A DNA stretch of 64,000 bases from Zarea fungicola (taxonomy: Eukaryota; Ascomycota; Sordariomycetes; Hypocreales; Cordycipitaceae): positions 62,001 through 126,000 of the forward strand of contig FWCC01000399.1 in the NCBI GenBank assembly GCA_900169235.1, read 5' to 3'. Position numbers and translations under genes: made by a program. Shown here piece after piece: positions 55,379 to 64,000 of the stretch (positions within the stretch are counted from its first letter, which is position 1; every line of letters begins with the position of its first letter). Under the pieces are notes generated by a model that saw only the letters and a list, made by a program, of their open reading frames with translations, made no database searches and was not told the DNA's origin.

Positions 55379-55872
55379 ACTATTGATATAGACGGAGCTT
55401 AAAATAGCTCTGCGTCGTCATAAGTAGCTCTATGGAGGCTTAAGGGCAGGGGCAGAAATTAATTTGGGCTATGTCGCCGTTGCATGGAGTTCTACATAGT
55501 GTTTGCAGTTTAAGCTCGGCCGACTGAATGCTGGTAAACCGCGGATACTTCCCTCGTTCTGCTGCTATTTTTAATACCACCACCCTAAAACTGACCTAGA
55601 CTAGCTTCTGATTTCAGGCTGAAGGCAATGGAGCATAATAGTAGAAATAACAGACGAGCGTTAGGAAACTCTTTTGCCTCTCCTTACTGTGTTTATGCCT
55701 CCCTCTACTGCCCCACTCAATACCCCCCCCAACGCCGTTAAAATATTATTCCTCTACGCTTTATCGGTTTAGTTTGTTTGATATATGACTAATGATACTG
55801 TGTTATCAGAGAACGTAACTGCGAGTGAATGCCTTCAATACAGTTGGAAATTTGTTAACCAACGTTGCTAGT
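55379..55872. other. convergent intergenic region
   Basis: Between the small peptide gene (+) and the GH5 gene (-). AT-rich with a C run near 55728; no coding signature. Confidence 0.5.
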
Positions 55873-57104
55873 TCAAAGCCACCTCCTCTCTGGCGCAAAT
55901 TCCGGGATGACAGAGGTGATTTTGTAAAAGGTCGCGTTTCGGTCCAAGCTCAAATATAGGTCAGAGCCAACAGTGAAGCTTCCCCATGCTGTCCATCCAT
56001 GCCAGACGTCATCGTTCTGGTCCATGAATGCGAGCAAGTGTCGCAGGAGATGCTGGCATTGTGGAAATGGCCCGCCACCAAACTCTGTGAGAATGGCCAG
56101 CGCACCCGCGCTTCGAAGAATTTCAGTCACTCTCTGGAATTCTCCAACATAGCCGCTCCATGGCTCGCAAACACCATATGCACCGCCGAGCCCATCAAAA
56201 TACTGGTGAAAATCAAACATTAAGTTGTTTGCAGGATCTTGTATAAGACCCGGCCCAACTCCGGCCTGGGAGAAGGCCATCCAGTCGACCAGACGAGCAA
56301 ACTGCGTACCGGATACGAGGATCGTGTGGTTGCGCGTGATGCGACGAATCCCAAGGATGGCTTCTTGGTTTGTGTCGCCCCATTTGCGAATATCTAAATC
56401 ATGAGCTACGGAGATGAATTGTAAGCGGATGCAGTAATTCGGGTTCCAGGTATGCAGTTACGTACGCTCATTCATCAGCTGGAATATGACGTTTGGGTTG
56501 GATTGATATCTTGTCGCGAGCTTCTCCCAGAGATCTGTAAAGTTGCCATTGGTGACATTGATGGTCGGGTTCAAGAAGGAGTTCTCTGGCTGACCAATTA
56601 TAGCACAGTACCATCTCGCATAGTTATGCTACAGATGTGTGAGCCAATGTGAATCTACCCAGGCAAAATAAAAAGATAAAATAAAAGACACTCACAATGT
56701 CCAGAATGACTTTGCCACCGTCTCCAGTCATGGCACTCACAAGCTTGTCAACTGCTGCCATGTTGGTCTCGTTGAGCCCACCGCCCAGTTCAACCTGCGC
56801 ATGCTGCCATGCGATCGCGATGCGGAGCAAATTGAAACCCTCTTGTTTCCATGAGTGATAGTGCGAAATATCGTCCAGGACTGGATAGCTTTCAAAACTC
56901 GGTTCGCATTTCATACTTATAAACGACGTATACGCAGAGCCGAGAATGCTGACGTCACTGGCGAGTCCAAACAAATTGACTCTATCCCATGTAAACGTAA
57001 AGAGCCACGGCAGTTGTGGTTGTCGTCACTAACCCAGCCCACTGAACTTTGCCGGCAAGACAAAGCGGAAGGATGGCAGCAACGAACAAACTTTTGTATT
57101 GCAT
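55873..57104 (-). CDS. secreted GH5 endo-beta-1,4-glucanase
   Basis: Four exons, 57104-57034, 56981-56696, 56628-56466 and 56405-55873, give 350 residues. An N-terminal signal peptide (about residues 1-17) precedes GKVQWAGVNLFG, the usual start of fungal GH5 catalytic domains. The acid/base Glu is in QLMNEPHDLD (the codon for Pro is split by intron 3) and the nucleophile Glu is in AILTEFGGG. HNYARWYC, GTQFA and DFHQYFD are further family marks. There is no carbohydrate-binding module. It should act outside the cell on cellulose or related beta-1,4-glucans, as in the GH5_5 endoglucanases. All splice phases agree; introns are 52, 67 and 60 nt. Confidence 0.9.
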
Positions 57105-57761
57105 TTTATCAGCTTTGGCAAAAGAAGAGTTGGTATGTGAAATGAAGTGTAGAAAAAAAAACGCATTACAATTTAAAAGACTTTTATATTGAGCGTCGCG
57201 GAGACTAGCAGCCTTGCTTGGTCTCACCTCGTGGTAGGTTTCCCAAACAGGAAATCCGATCTCAGGCTAGACAGCCTCGGAAAGGCGGCTTGGTCTGAGA
57301 TTGAGGGCTGTGCAGGAACAGCAAATGCGCCAATGTTCAAGTACTGACTATAACCCTTATCCTATTAATAGAATTGATGATCAGTGGCCTGCTCCTTGAT
57401 TCTGGTAGAGTAGTTTAGCATGTTGACCGTACTTACCAAACAGGCGTGCCAGAAGCAGTTAGGATGTGCGAGATGCGAGTGCGGACAATATAGGGGAAAT
57501 AATATCCGCAAAATCCGTGCTTCCTATCCACATTATCGTGCATACCTTTCGGACCTCCGAGTTGGTACCGCTTTGTCAAGAGCAAATACGAATGGAATCA
57601 GGTATTTAAACTCTGCTTCACGCCAGTAATCAGGATTGAAGAGACATATTTATCTACACCTAGATACATTGATACGGCATCCATTGGTATATATTCCTCC
57701 AGAACATCAAAAAGCCGTAAAAAAAAAATCAACACAATCAACACAATGATACGCCAAAGAC
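57105..57761. other. divergent promoter region
   Basis: Serves the GH5 gene (-) and the NTF2-like gene (+). It ends in an A run and a doubled ATCAACACA just before the NTF2-like start. No coding signature. Confidence 0.5.
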
Positions 57762-58151
57762 ATGGCCGCGCTGTCATCACCTGCTGCCCTCCGCGCCATC
57801 GCCAAGGGGTTCCTGGCTGAACTCACAAGCGCTACCTACTCTCGTGCTGCGGTAGAGCCATATCTAAGTGCCTCCGCCTTGCGCATCACACATGACAGCT
57901 TCCCGTCCGTCACCAGCAGAGCTGCTTTTCTTGATGGTTGGGATAAAGCACCTGCCGCAATGCCCGAGTTCCACATGGAACTTATCGACGCCGTCGCTGA
58001 GGTGGATTCAGCCACTGGTGCGGGTGGAAAGGTGTGGATATTTTCCAAGATTTCTGGAGCCGCCGACGGGGAGAGGGACAGCATGGACATGATGCGTATT
58101 AATGAAGGGGGGTTGATTGTTGAAAGCAGGGACGTGCAGAGGATCAGTTAG
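57762..58151 (+). CDS. small NTF2/SnoaL-like protein
   Basis: Single exon of 129 residues. The pattern of an N-terminal helix pair (LRAIAKGFLAELTS), a conserved Trp in FLDGWDK, a strand KVWIFSKISG and a closing strand pair ending IVESRDVQRIS fits the NTF2-like fold used by SnoaL-type cyclases, dehydratases and many small orphan proteins. The catalytic role cannot be read from the sequence. No signal peptide. It is divergent from the GH5 gene. Confidence 0.65.
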   Translation: MAALSSPAALRAIAKGFLAELTSATYSRAAVEPYLSASALRITHDSFPSVTSRAAFLDGWDKAPAAMPEFHMELIDAVAEVDSATGAGGKVWIFSKISGAADGERDSMDMMRINEGGLIVESRDVQRIS

Positions 58152-58963
58152 ACCATTTCATGTGGTGTGAATACGAAAACAGATCAGGTCCAAAGCACCC
58201 AAATCGCCTCACTCTTCAATTATACCTTAACCCCAGTCATTTTAATGCTGTTAGCATCAGTCACATACATTAATTCAGCCACTAGGGTGGTGGAGAGTAT
58301 ATAGAGCACTATGATGTAGTTTCTATAGAGAATTGCATACTGTATAAACTATAGAAACGGCTCAATATGAAGTCTTAGCGCAAAAGTCACTGGAAGTGTT
58401 ATATTCAGTCCAGTGGCGATATTTCTATCGAATATACGCGTACAATGACGGCCTTGAGAGAGCAAGAAGATCTCGCAAAGGCACAACGACGTGTCCACCA
58501 CAGCTTGCGTACAAGGCTGCATCTTTCGAGCTCCCTTGCTGTCGCATTTAAACTTGACCAGACTCTAGTTGATGAGGAATAAATATTGTATTATTGTGGC
58601 TAATTGCGCGACTGCAAATGAAAACATTACTGCACCCTGTTTCAGTGAGATTCGGCTACGTGCAAAATGCCAGAAACGAAATGCCATGCATCATAATCAA
58701 ATAAAAGGTAACTGCATAATTTAAAGAATTCATGGGAAACGGCAGATCAGAACCACCAGAAGACATAGACAATCTGTGCTGTTACTTTACATGCCGACTT
58801 ATCCTTCTATATCCCTTCTCACAGAGGGACTACAAATATTCAGCATCACACCCCAGCTCTGAATTAAACGTCATATTCAATTTCGTAACTTAATTTGGGC
58901 TGTCTATACAATCGTGGACTAATCGTACATCTGTTGCTTTGCCAATGTCAACTCGATTCTGAA
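58152..58963. other. intergenic, no gene seen
   Basis: 812 nt between the NTF2-like gene (+) and the secreted protein gene (-), convergent. AT-rich, no coding signature. Confidence 0.5.
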
Positions 58964-59380
58964 CTAAGCTGAAAATTCCACAGCAATAGCATTGGCATCC
59001 GACCTCTTCCTCTTAGGTGCGCCGTCACCAGCATCGCATTGTCCCGAGGATCCAGACCCGGGGTTGCAGTACCAGTGACGGTTATCGTCTTCGTAGTTGA
59101 TCGTTCCATGATCATTCCAGAACCCGCCAAGCTGATTGCCCTTTGAGTAAGGGAGAGAGCTGCACTTCTGAACGCCGCCAAGTGCCGTTCCGTGGATGGT
59201 GCTACCAGCTGCGCCCATCGCCTGGTCACGGTTGTCGCCTTTGCCAACCTGGCAGAATGGGGAGCCGTATTGGCCGCCACCGTTGGTGTTGGTGTAGTAG
59301 GTCATGTCGGCGATGGCTAGCCAGAGGGCTTGTGTCCCAGTAGCAGCGCCGAGCATAAGTAGAGGAAGCGACTTGAACAT
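58964..59380 (-). CDS. small secreted four-cysteine protein
   Basis: Single exon of 138 residues. An N-terminal signal peptide (MFKSLPLLMLGAATGTQA, about 18 residues) is followed by a Gly/Asn-rich domain with four cysteines (FCQVG, KCSSLP, WYCNP and QCDAG), enough for two disulphides. The C-terminus has a basic PKRKRS stretch that could be a Kex2 cleavage point, removing the last 13 or so residues. I do not recognise the family; small secreted Cys proteins of this kind are often called candidate effectors or antifungal-like proteins, which is a guess from composition only. Confidence 0.65.
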   Translation of the reverse strand: MFKSLPLLMLGAATGTQALWLAIADMTYYTNTNGGGQYGSPFCQVGKGDNRDQAMGAAGSTIHGTALGGVQKCSSLPYSKGNQLGGFWNDHGTINYEDDNRHWYCNPGSGSSGQCDAGDGAPKRKRSDANAIAVEFSA

Positions 59381-60923
59381 TTTGAATAAGTCTGTTGTGA
59401 ATTTGATGTAGTGTAAAGAAGCGTGAGAGTAGATTGGTGTTCTTGTATGTCTTAATGATGTTGCTAATGTAGAATGGGATGAAAAGCAAGGCAGTTGTGC
59501 GTTTCTTTATACTTCTTGGAAGTTCAATAATAGGAATGCCCAGCTGTCGATTTGTGTGAGTGAGTTAATTGTGCGTGCTGCGCCGTGGACAACTGCCTGG
59601 TCGCGGTGGAGCTCCAGGCTGATGTTTCGTGGTGAGATTACGACAGCCAAGAAATTGAGGATCTATCTATTCGCGGAGAAAATACGATGCATTCCAATGG
59701 CAAGCAGCAAATTGAAGATCTACAAGGAGTGGAAATATGGAGCAAAAAGCATGGACCAACAGCCATGACATCAACAGAACGATCAGCCTGCGGCCATGTC
59801 AGCCACGATGAGACGCTATTTATTTTACGTACAGCAAGGCATTAACTATCCATAGCGCTAGTTAGTGCCCCTGCTTGTGGCCCCTGCCTGTTACGGCGTC
59901 GAAGAAACTGGGCCGTTAGCGCTTACACAATGGAATGCGTAGGCAAAATTCCAAACAGCGATCTTCATGTCAGCCATGCCGCTTGCGCCCGGCAGGGCAA
60001 AACTGCTGCCTCCACAGTTATAAGTGCCTAAGCTTAACAACTGGGTTTAATTAAAGTACTACGTCAATTCTTGCACCCTGTGGCACAGTGGGGGCTACAT
60101 AGAAGACCAAAGGTGCGTATTTTTATCCCAGTGTGTACTTGTGACCATACAGGCATGGCACATGTATGGCCGGGTTAGTCGTAATTGGTGCGGTTCCGCC
60201 CTTTTGCTCGGCGACAATGTTTCTCTTCCGACACCTCGGCACCGACGCCGCGGGCTGTGTCAAAAGAATCCACTGTAAGCTCTTGTAGGACGTTGGTTGC
60301 CTTCTGTGTCTATCCCCGTTTGAGGGATTGTAGCCCTGGCAAACCTGGTCTAAGTCGGTCCCAGACATTTCCATTAACACCGGCGATCTCCGAAATCACT
60401 GCTTACTCAGTACACCGAAACATCGGTCTTGGTAATGGGAGCCAACCGCCCACATCGAACAATTAATAGCTAGACAGCCATCTACTGAGTTATAGTAGTA
60501 ATCGTGGCAAGTGGCCAAGTATATGTTCCGGCCGAAACATTGCATTAAGTCAGCCCATCCACTCGGCATGCCCGTGACTCAGTCAACAAGTTGTATTGAG
60601 AAGCTTATGGGTACCCAATGCAATAATTCAAATGGAGCAAAATGTACGAAATGCCATTTTGAGAAAATGAAATGTGTCTACATGCTCGAGACCTCTGTGT
60701 TATATAGTGAAAGCATCGGATTAACGTTGTGTCTGGTTCGCAACGACACTATCTACTTCTTTCGGAAGCTGGACTATCTACTCTAGGTCAAGGCAACCGT
60801 TGACAACAGCATCGCCGCCAAGGAAGGCGAGCCTTGTCCGTCTTACATCCTTGGAGTTATTTCTCTATAATCTTGAACAGAGATTGCTCTTTAAAGAAAA
60901 ACAGAGGATGTGTAAGAGACTAA

Positions 60924-60985
60924 ACGAGATTAAAGAAATTAAAGAAATCAAAGAAATCAAAGAAATCAAAGAAATCAAAAAAATC
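60924..60985 (+). repeat. 9-bp AAAGAAATC tandem array
   Basis: About six to seven units of AAAGAAAT(T/C), decaying to AAAAAAATC at the end. If translated it gives a Lys-Glu-Ile repeat, but no start or family supports a gene. Confidence 0.85.
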
Positions 60986-62144
60986 AAAAAATCTTATTAA
61001 TAATTTATTTATAATTAAGTTAATTTTAGAATTAATAAATTAACTGCCCTTAAGCTTTCACTAGCCTAGCCTACCACTCCTACACCTGTCCTTTCTTATG
61101 GCGGGACTTGCACCACGTTACATGTGGAAGATAAACACAGCGTAATTTACTCTTCTTGTCTGTTGAGGCTTTTCTTCTACTAGAACGAGATTTTCAGAAT
61201 TACAAGGTACTTACTTATCTGGTATCTTCTAATGGAATACTTCTTAATGTCTTGATAGATAAAAGTGATCCTGCCACACTCTCAAAGTGAGCTGCTGCCA
61301 GCTGGCAGCCGCTCCATCGCGCCATTTGCCAGTCCGGTACTGGCAAAGTGCATATGGATGGCCATCTTGGATGCAGACCGGAGGTTATTACAGAGGTCGA
61401 GGTGCGGTGTTTTCCGTGCGGCAGCTGGGTTTGGAAGAATTGAAGGGGTTGATCCAAGGCGCATTATTTGCCTTGATATCCATTGCTACACTGAATCCTC
61501 TTCGGATTGACCTATTCTTGGCTTTCTTTAATCTACTGCATGTAAATATCCCCGTCTTGGATAATATTCTTCCTAAATTCTTGTTAAATCGATGGTGATG
61601 AAAGACTATCCATCATTGGGCATGTAGTATGCCTGCATCTCCTGGAGAGTATGCCTATTGCACTAGTAATTCTTGTTGAGAACTAAAAATCTAGTATATA
61701 GAGCCAAAGTTCCCTATTCAGAGCCAGCATTATGCTTACACGAAGCATTGGTTGGTGTCATACACCGTCAGCCACCGTGGCTTGACCAGGGCAAAGGCTT
61801 GTGAAGTGAATGGCTCACTCAGCACTTTTTTTGAGCGACTGGCTCAGCACTGCTCTATTAAGCGAATAACCGGCTCATCACTGGTTCATTCTAGGTTACT
61901 AGGGCTGGGATAGGGCTAGACAAACCTTCTTGATCGTGGCGCAGGGGGCCACTGATCGATCATCTCTCTGAGCTGGTACCTGCAGCCGAACCAAAACAAC
62001 ACGACAACCTCGCATCATCACAACCGTTAACCTCCGGCTCGCTCCAGCAGCAAGCGGCAGCCAAATGAATTGCGGAATCAACGTTTCTCCTTCTATACCC
62101 TAACGCCATACGCTATCCTTTACTCGGATCAGCAGTTCGCTGCC

Positions 62145-62168
62145 ATCCATCCATCCATCCATCCATCC
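62145..62168 (+). repeat. (ATCC)n microsatellite upstream of a start codon
   Basis: Six to seven tandem CATC/ATCC tetramers, about 45 nt before the ATG of the three-exon gene at 62212, probably within its 5' leader. Confidence 0.85.
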
Positions 62169-62211
62169 AACAGAGCAGAGTCGCCTGCGTCTCAAAACAA
62201 TAAACACAGCC

Positions 62212-63400
62212 ATGCCGCCCAGAGGTTGCCGCCAACGCAAAAAGGCCAGCCAGCCACAGACACCACTTCCTTCCATTCCAGAAGCCGACATACTCCCCGC
62301 GCAGAAGCAGAGTGCAGAGCCTGGATATGCCCACGTCTTTCTCCACCATACAGTTCGGCCCGTCAACCGCTTCGATGAGCCCCTCGTCCCGCCAGAGATG
62401 CTAAGTGACCTCAAAATTACCATTATTCCCCTCGACTTCGACTCCGGCGAGTCTCCCAACACCCAAATCCCTGCTCTTATCCAGCTATCGGACCGCAAGG
62501 TCTTGCATGCTGAACTGGAGCGCATCGTGCCATGGCGCAGCTGGTCCGACGAGCCCATTAGGACAGCGTTCTACTACGAGTATGAGCCCAGGAGATTGGA
62601 CCGCGAGCATGACCACCGGCTGGAAGCTTCAAAACTTTGCGAGCTGGTAGGCAAACATGTCTCATATGGCTGCGGCGACGATTCTAGGCAAACTATCCTT
62701 GACCGAGGCTCATGGCTGTACAGCCCGTTCGTCCGCCCTTAGGGTCCCATCTCTTTTTTTCTTCGAGCGTGGACCGCTTCTTTTCCTAACATTTGATTTT
62801 GATAGCAATGAAACGGATATGGGCAGAAACTCCATCGTCCCCCGAAATGGATCCGATTACTCTTGGTCCCTCCCCAATGTGTATTACAACTACGAGCCCC
62901 GCCCCCCACAGACATATGAAAGGTTCCATGCCAAAGACAAACCCCATGGCATCTGCCATGTTGTTGACACTACGCCTTTTGATGGTCAGCGCATTCGTAC
63001 CAGCGAACTAAAATGCATTGCAATCCTTGCCTTTTTTCGCAATGCGCAGCCAGAATACAGGCATCTGGATTACTTTTGCGTAAGTGCTCAGTGTTGACCA
63101 TATCCCTAGGACCTTGGTTCCCTTTCTCCTTTTATCCTGCCTCAATTGACTCCTAATAAGCCAATGTGTTGCTAATTTATCAACTCTCATCTATTGTATT
63201 AGATTACTGTCATGTCCTTTTGGGATCGCGAGGTCCGCATCGTTCAAGGTCTTGTCAACTTCAAAACAAATGCCATAGAGCTTCGTGTATCGCCTGCTCA
63301 GAGCTTCGACGCTGGTATCCGGAGCAGCGATACGCAGTATCAAAAGTTTCTAACCCTATTGGCCTATTTTGGCGAGGTGCATCATCTCACAGGATTATAA
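62212..63400 (+). CDS. three-exon gene of unknown function
   Basis: Exons 62212-62717, 62806-63079 and 63203-63400 give 325 residues. Intron 1 (88 nt, GTACAG...CCTAAC...GATAG) removes an in-frame stop and joins GSWL to NETDMG; intron 2 (123 nt) is GTAAGT...TTAG. The N-terminus is basic (PPRGCRQRKK). The body mixes charged and aromatic stretches (PWRSWSDEPIRTAFYYEYEP, VYYNYEPRPPQTYERF, QPEYRHLDYF) and two similar Tyr-Glu-Pro-Arg motifs, which hints at an internal repeat of one fold. No signal peptide or membrane segment. I do not recognise the family. Confidence 0.6.
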
Positions 63401-64000
63401 GAGAAATATGTTACTTCAAGCACACGTTAGCTAGCCAGCTATCTCTCTATTAATGTCGCTAATATTCAATTTTTTATCCTTCTTCAGCCTAGTTTGCCTA
63501 TAAGTTAAATATATTATGTGACTGTCTTGCAATCTCTATGTATAGTACATTAGGAACAATTAGATGTAGGATAGTACTTACAAGAAGCAATGCACACACG
63601 CTTACGGCCCGGTGAAGCTGCTACGCCCTGCATTTCGTCCTTGTTAGCCATTTCTGGAACCAGAAGAGTTGTATAATAGCATTTATTTCCACAACCAACA
63701 CCACACAACCCGGAAACGTTTGCTGAGTTTGGGTCTGCCTCTGCTCCACCCAGTCTTTAAAGGGCGGCATTCGGACTTCTGCTGGCTCATTATTGACCCG
63801 AGCTATGCAAAGTAATGGCATCGGCCGGGAATTGTCCCGTCTCTAACTCTGTGGAATCCATACTGTTTTCTCATTAATTCCGTCAGCGACTTTCTACAAT
63901 TCTCAAATAGTATAATGCATCTAGTGTGGAGCTGCTTTCGCGCTGATCGCAATGCGCCACTCGTCGCTTATGCCTGGATAAAGTATCTCCTCACGCTCAA
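63401..64000. other. right edge of the window, no gene seen
   Basis: AT-rich sequence after the three-exon gene. The minus-strand frame 63621-63821 has no family likeness. A gene could begin beyond the edge. Confidence 0.45.

Larger units (their letters stand above)
59381..62211. other. 2.8 kb gene-poor region with simple repeats
   Basis: No gene is supported. It holds a 9-bp AAAGAAATC array at about 60924-60985, AT-rich tracts to about 61050, a run of GGCTCA words around 61800-61890, and an ATCC array just before the next gene. Frame 60511-60786 contains several cysteines but has no likeness to a family. Confidence 0.5.

Noticed and set aside
60511..60786. Frame with several cysteines, possible zinc-cluster fragment
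   Set aside because: The Cys spacing does not fit a known cluster and there is no continuation up- or downstream.
1..64000. CRISPR arrays, rRNA, tRNA and intact transposons
   Set aside because: No spaced direct repeats, no rRNA signature, no recognised cloverleaf with A and B boxes, and no transposase or reverse transcriptase frame was found by eye; a covariance search for tRNAs was not possible.

Overview
The window is nuclear DNA from a filamentous ascomycete, most likely a sordariomycete of the Hypocreales type; the species cannot be named from the sequence. The grounds are the intron style (mostly 48-90 nt introns with GTRNGT-like donors, CTAAC-like branch sites and YAG acceptors), Zn(II)2Cys6 regulators, a fungal highly reducing polyketide synthase, many small secreted proteins, and no bacterial operon structure. 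All multi-exon models below were joined by hand from splice signals, reading phase and conservation of family motifs.

Region A (about 1-28 kb) is a polyketide gene cluster. In order it holds an extended SDR/NmrA-like reductase (-), a zinc alcohol dehydrogenase (-), a bZIP regulator (+), a 2381-residue highly reducing PKS (-), a cytochrome P450 (+), a 14-helix MFS exporter (-), an alpha/beta-hydrolase of the polyketide transferase/thiohydrolase type (-) and a second P450 (+). The PKS reads KS-AT-DH-(methyltransferase-like remnant)-ER-KR-ACP with no release domain. A workable scheme is that the PKS builds a reduced chain without C-methyl groups, the separate hydrolase releases or transfers it, the two P450s, the ADH and the SDR tailor it, and the MFS protein exports it. 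TGACGT-type sites lie upstream of several of these genes, which fits control by the cluster's own bZIP protein. The product is not identifiable from sequence alone.

Region B (28-33 kb) holds a six-exon DUF2235 hydrolase (-), transcribed divergently from a zinc-finger protein (+) whose spliced form contains a complete Zn2Cys6-like cluster, and then a GNAT acetyltransferase (-).

Region C (33-44 kb) is conserved housekeeping sequence with GC-rich coding: a Dma1-type FHA-RING ubiquitin ligase (+), the alpha subunit of mitochondrial processing peptidase (+), and an alpha/beta-hydrolase of the yeast YML020W type (-).

Region D (44-53 kb) is metabolic: an acetoacetate decarboxylase-like enzyme (-) divergent from a Zn2Cys6 regulator (+) with a strong palindrome between them, a branched-chain aminotransferase (-), and an intronless amidase (+) with an altered oxyanion-hole motif.

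Region E (53-64 kb) is gene-poor. It has a broken dynamin-like GTPase fragment, a tiny secreted peptide precursor with a Kex2 site, a GH5 endoglucanase (-), an NTF2-like protein (+), a secreted four-cysteine protein (-), and a three-exon gene of unknown function (+). No rRNA, tRNA, CRISPR array or intact transposon was recognised.
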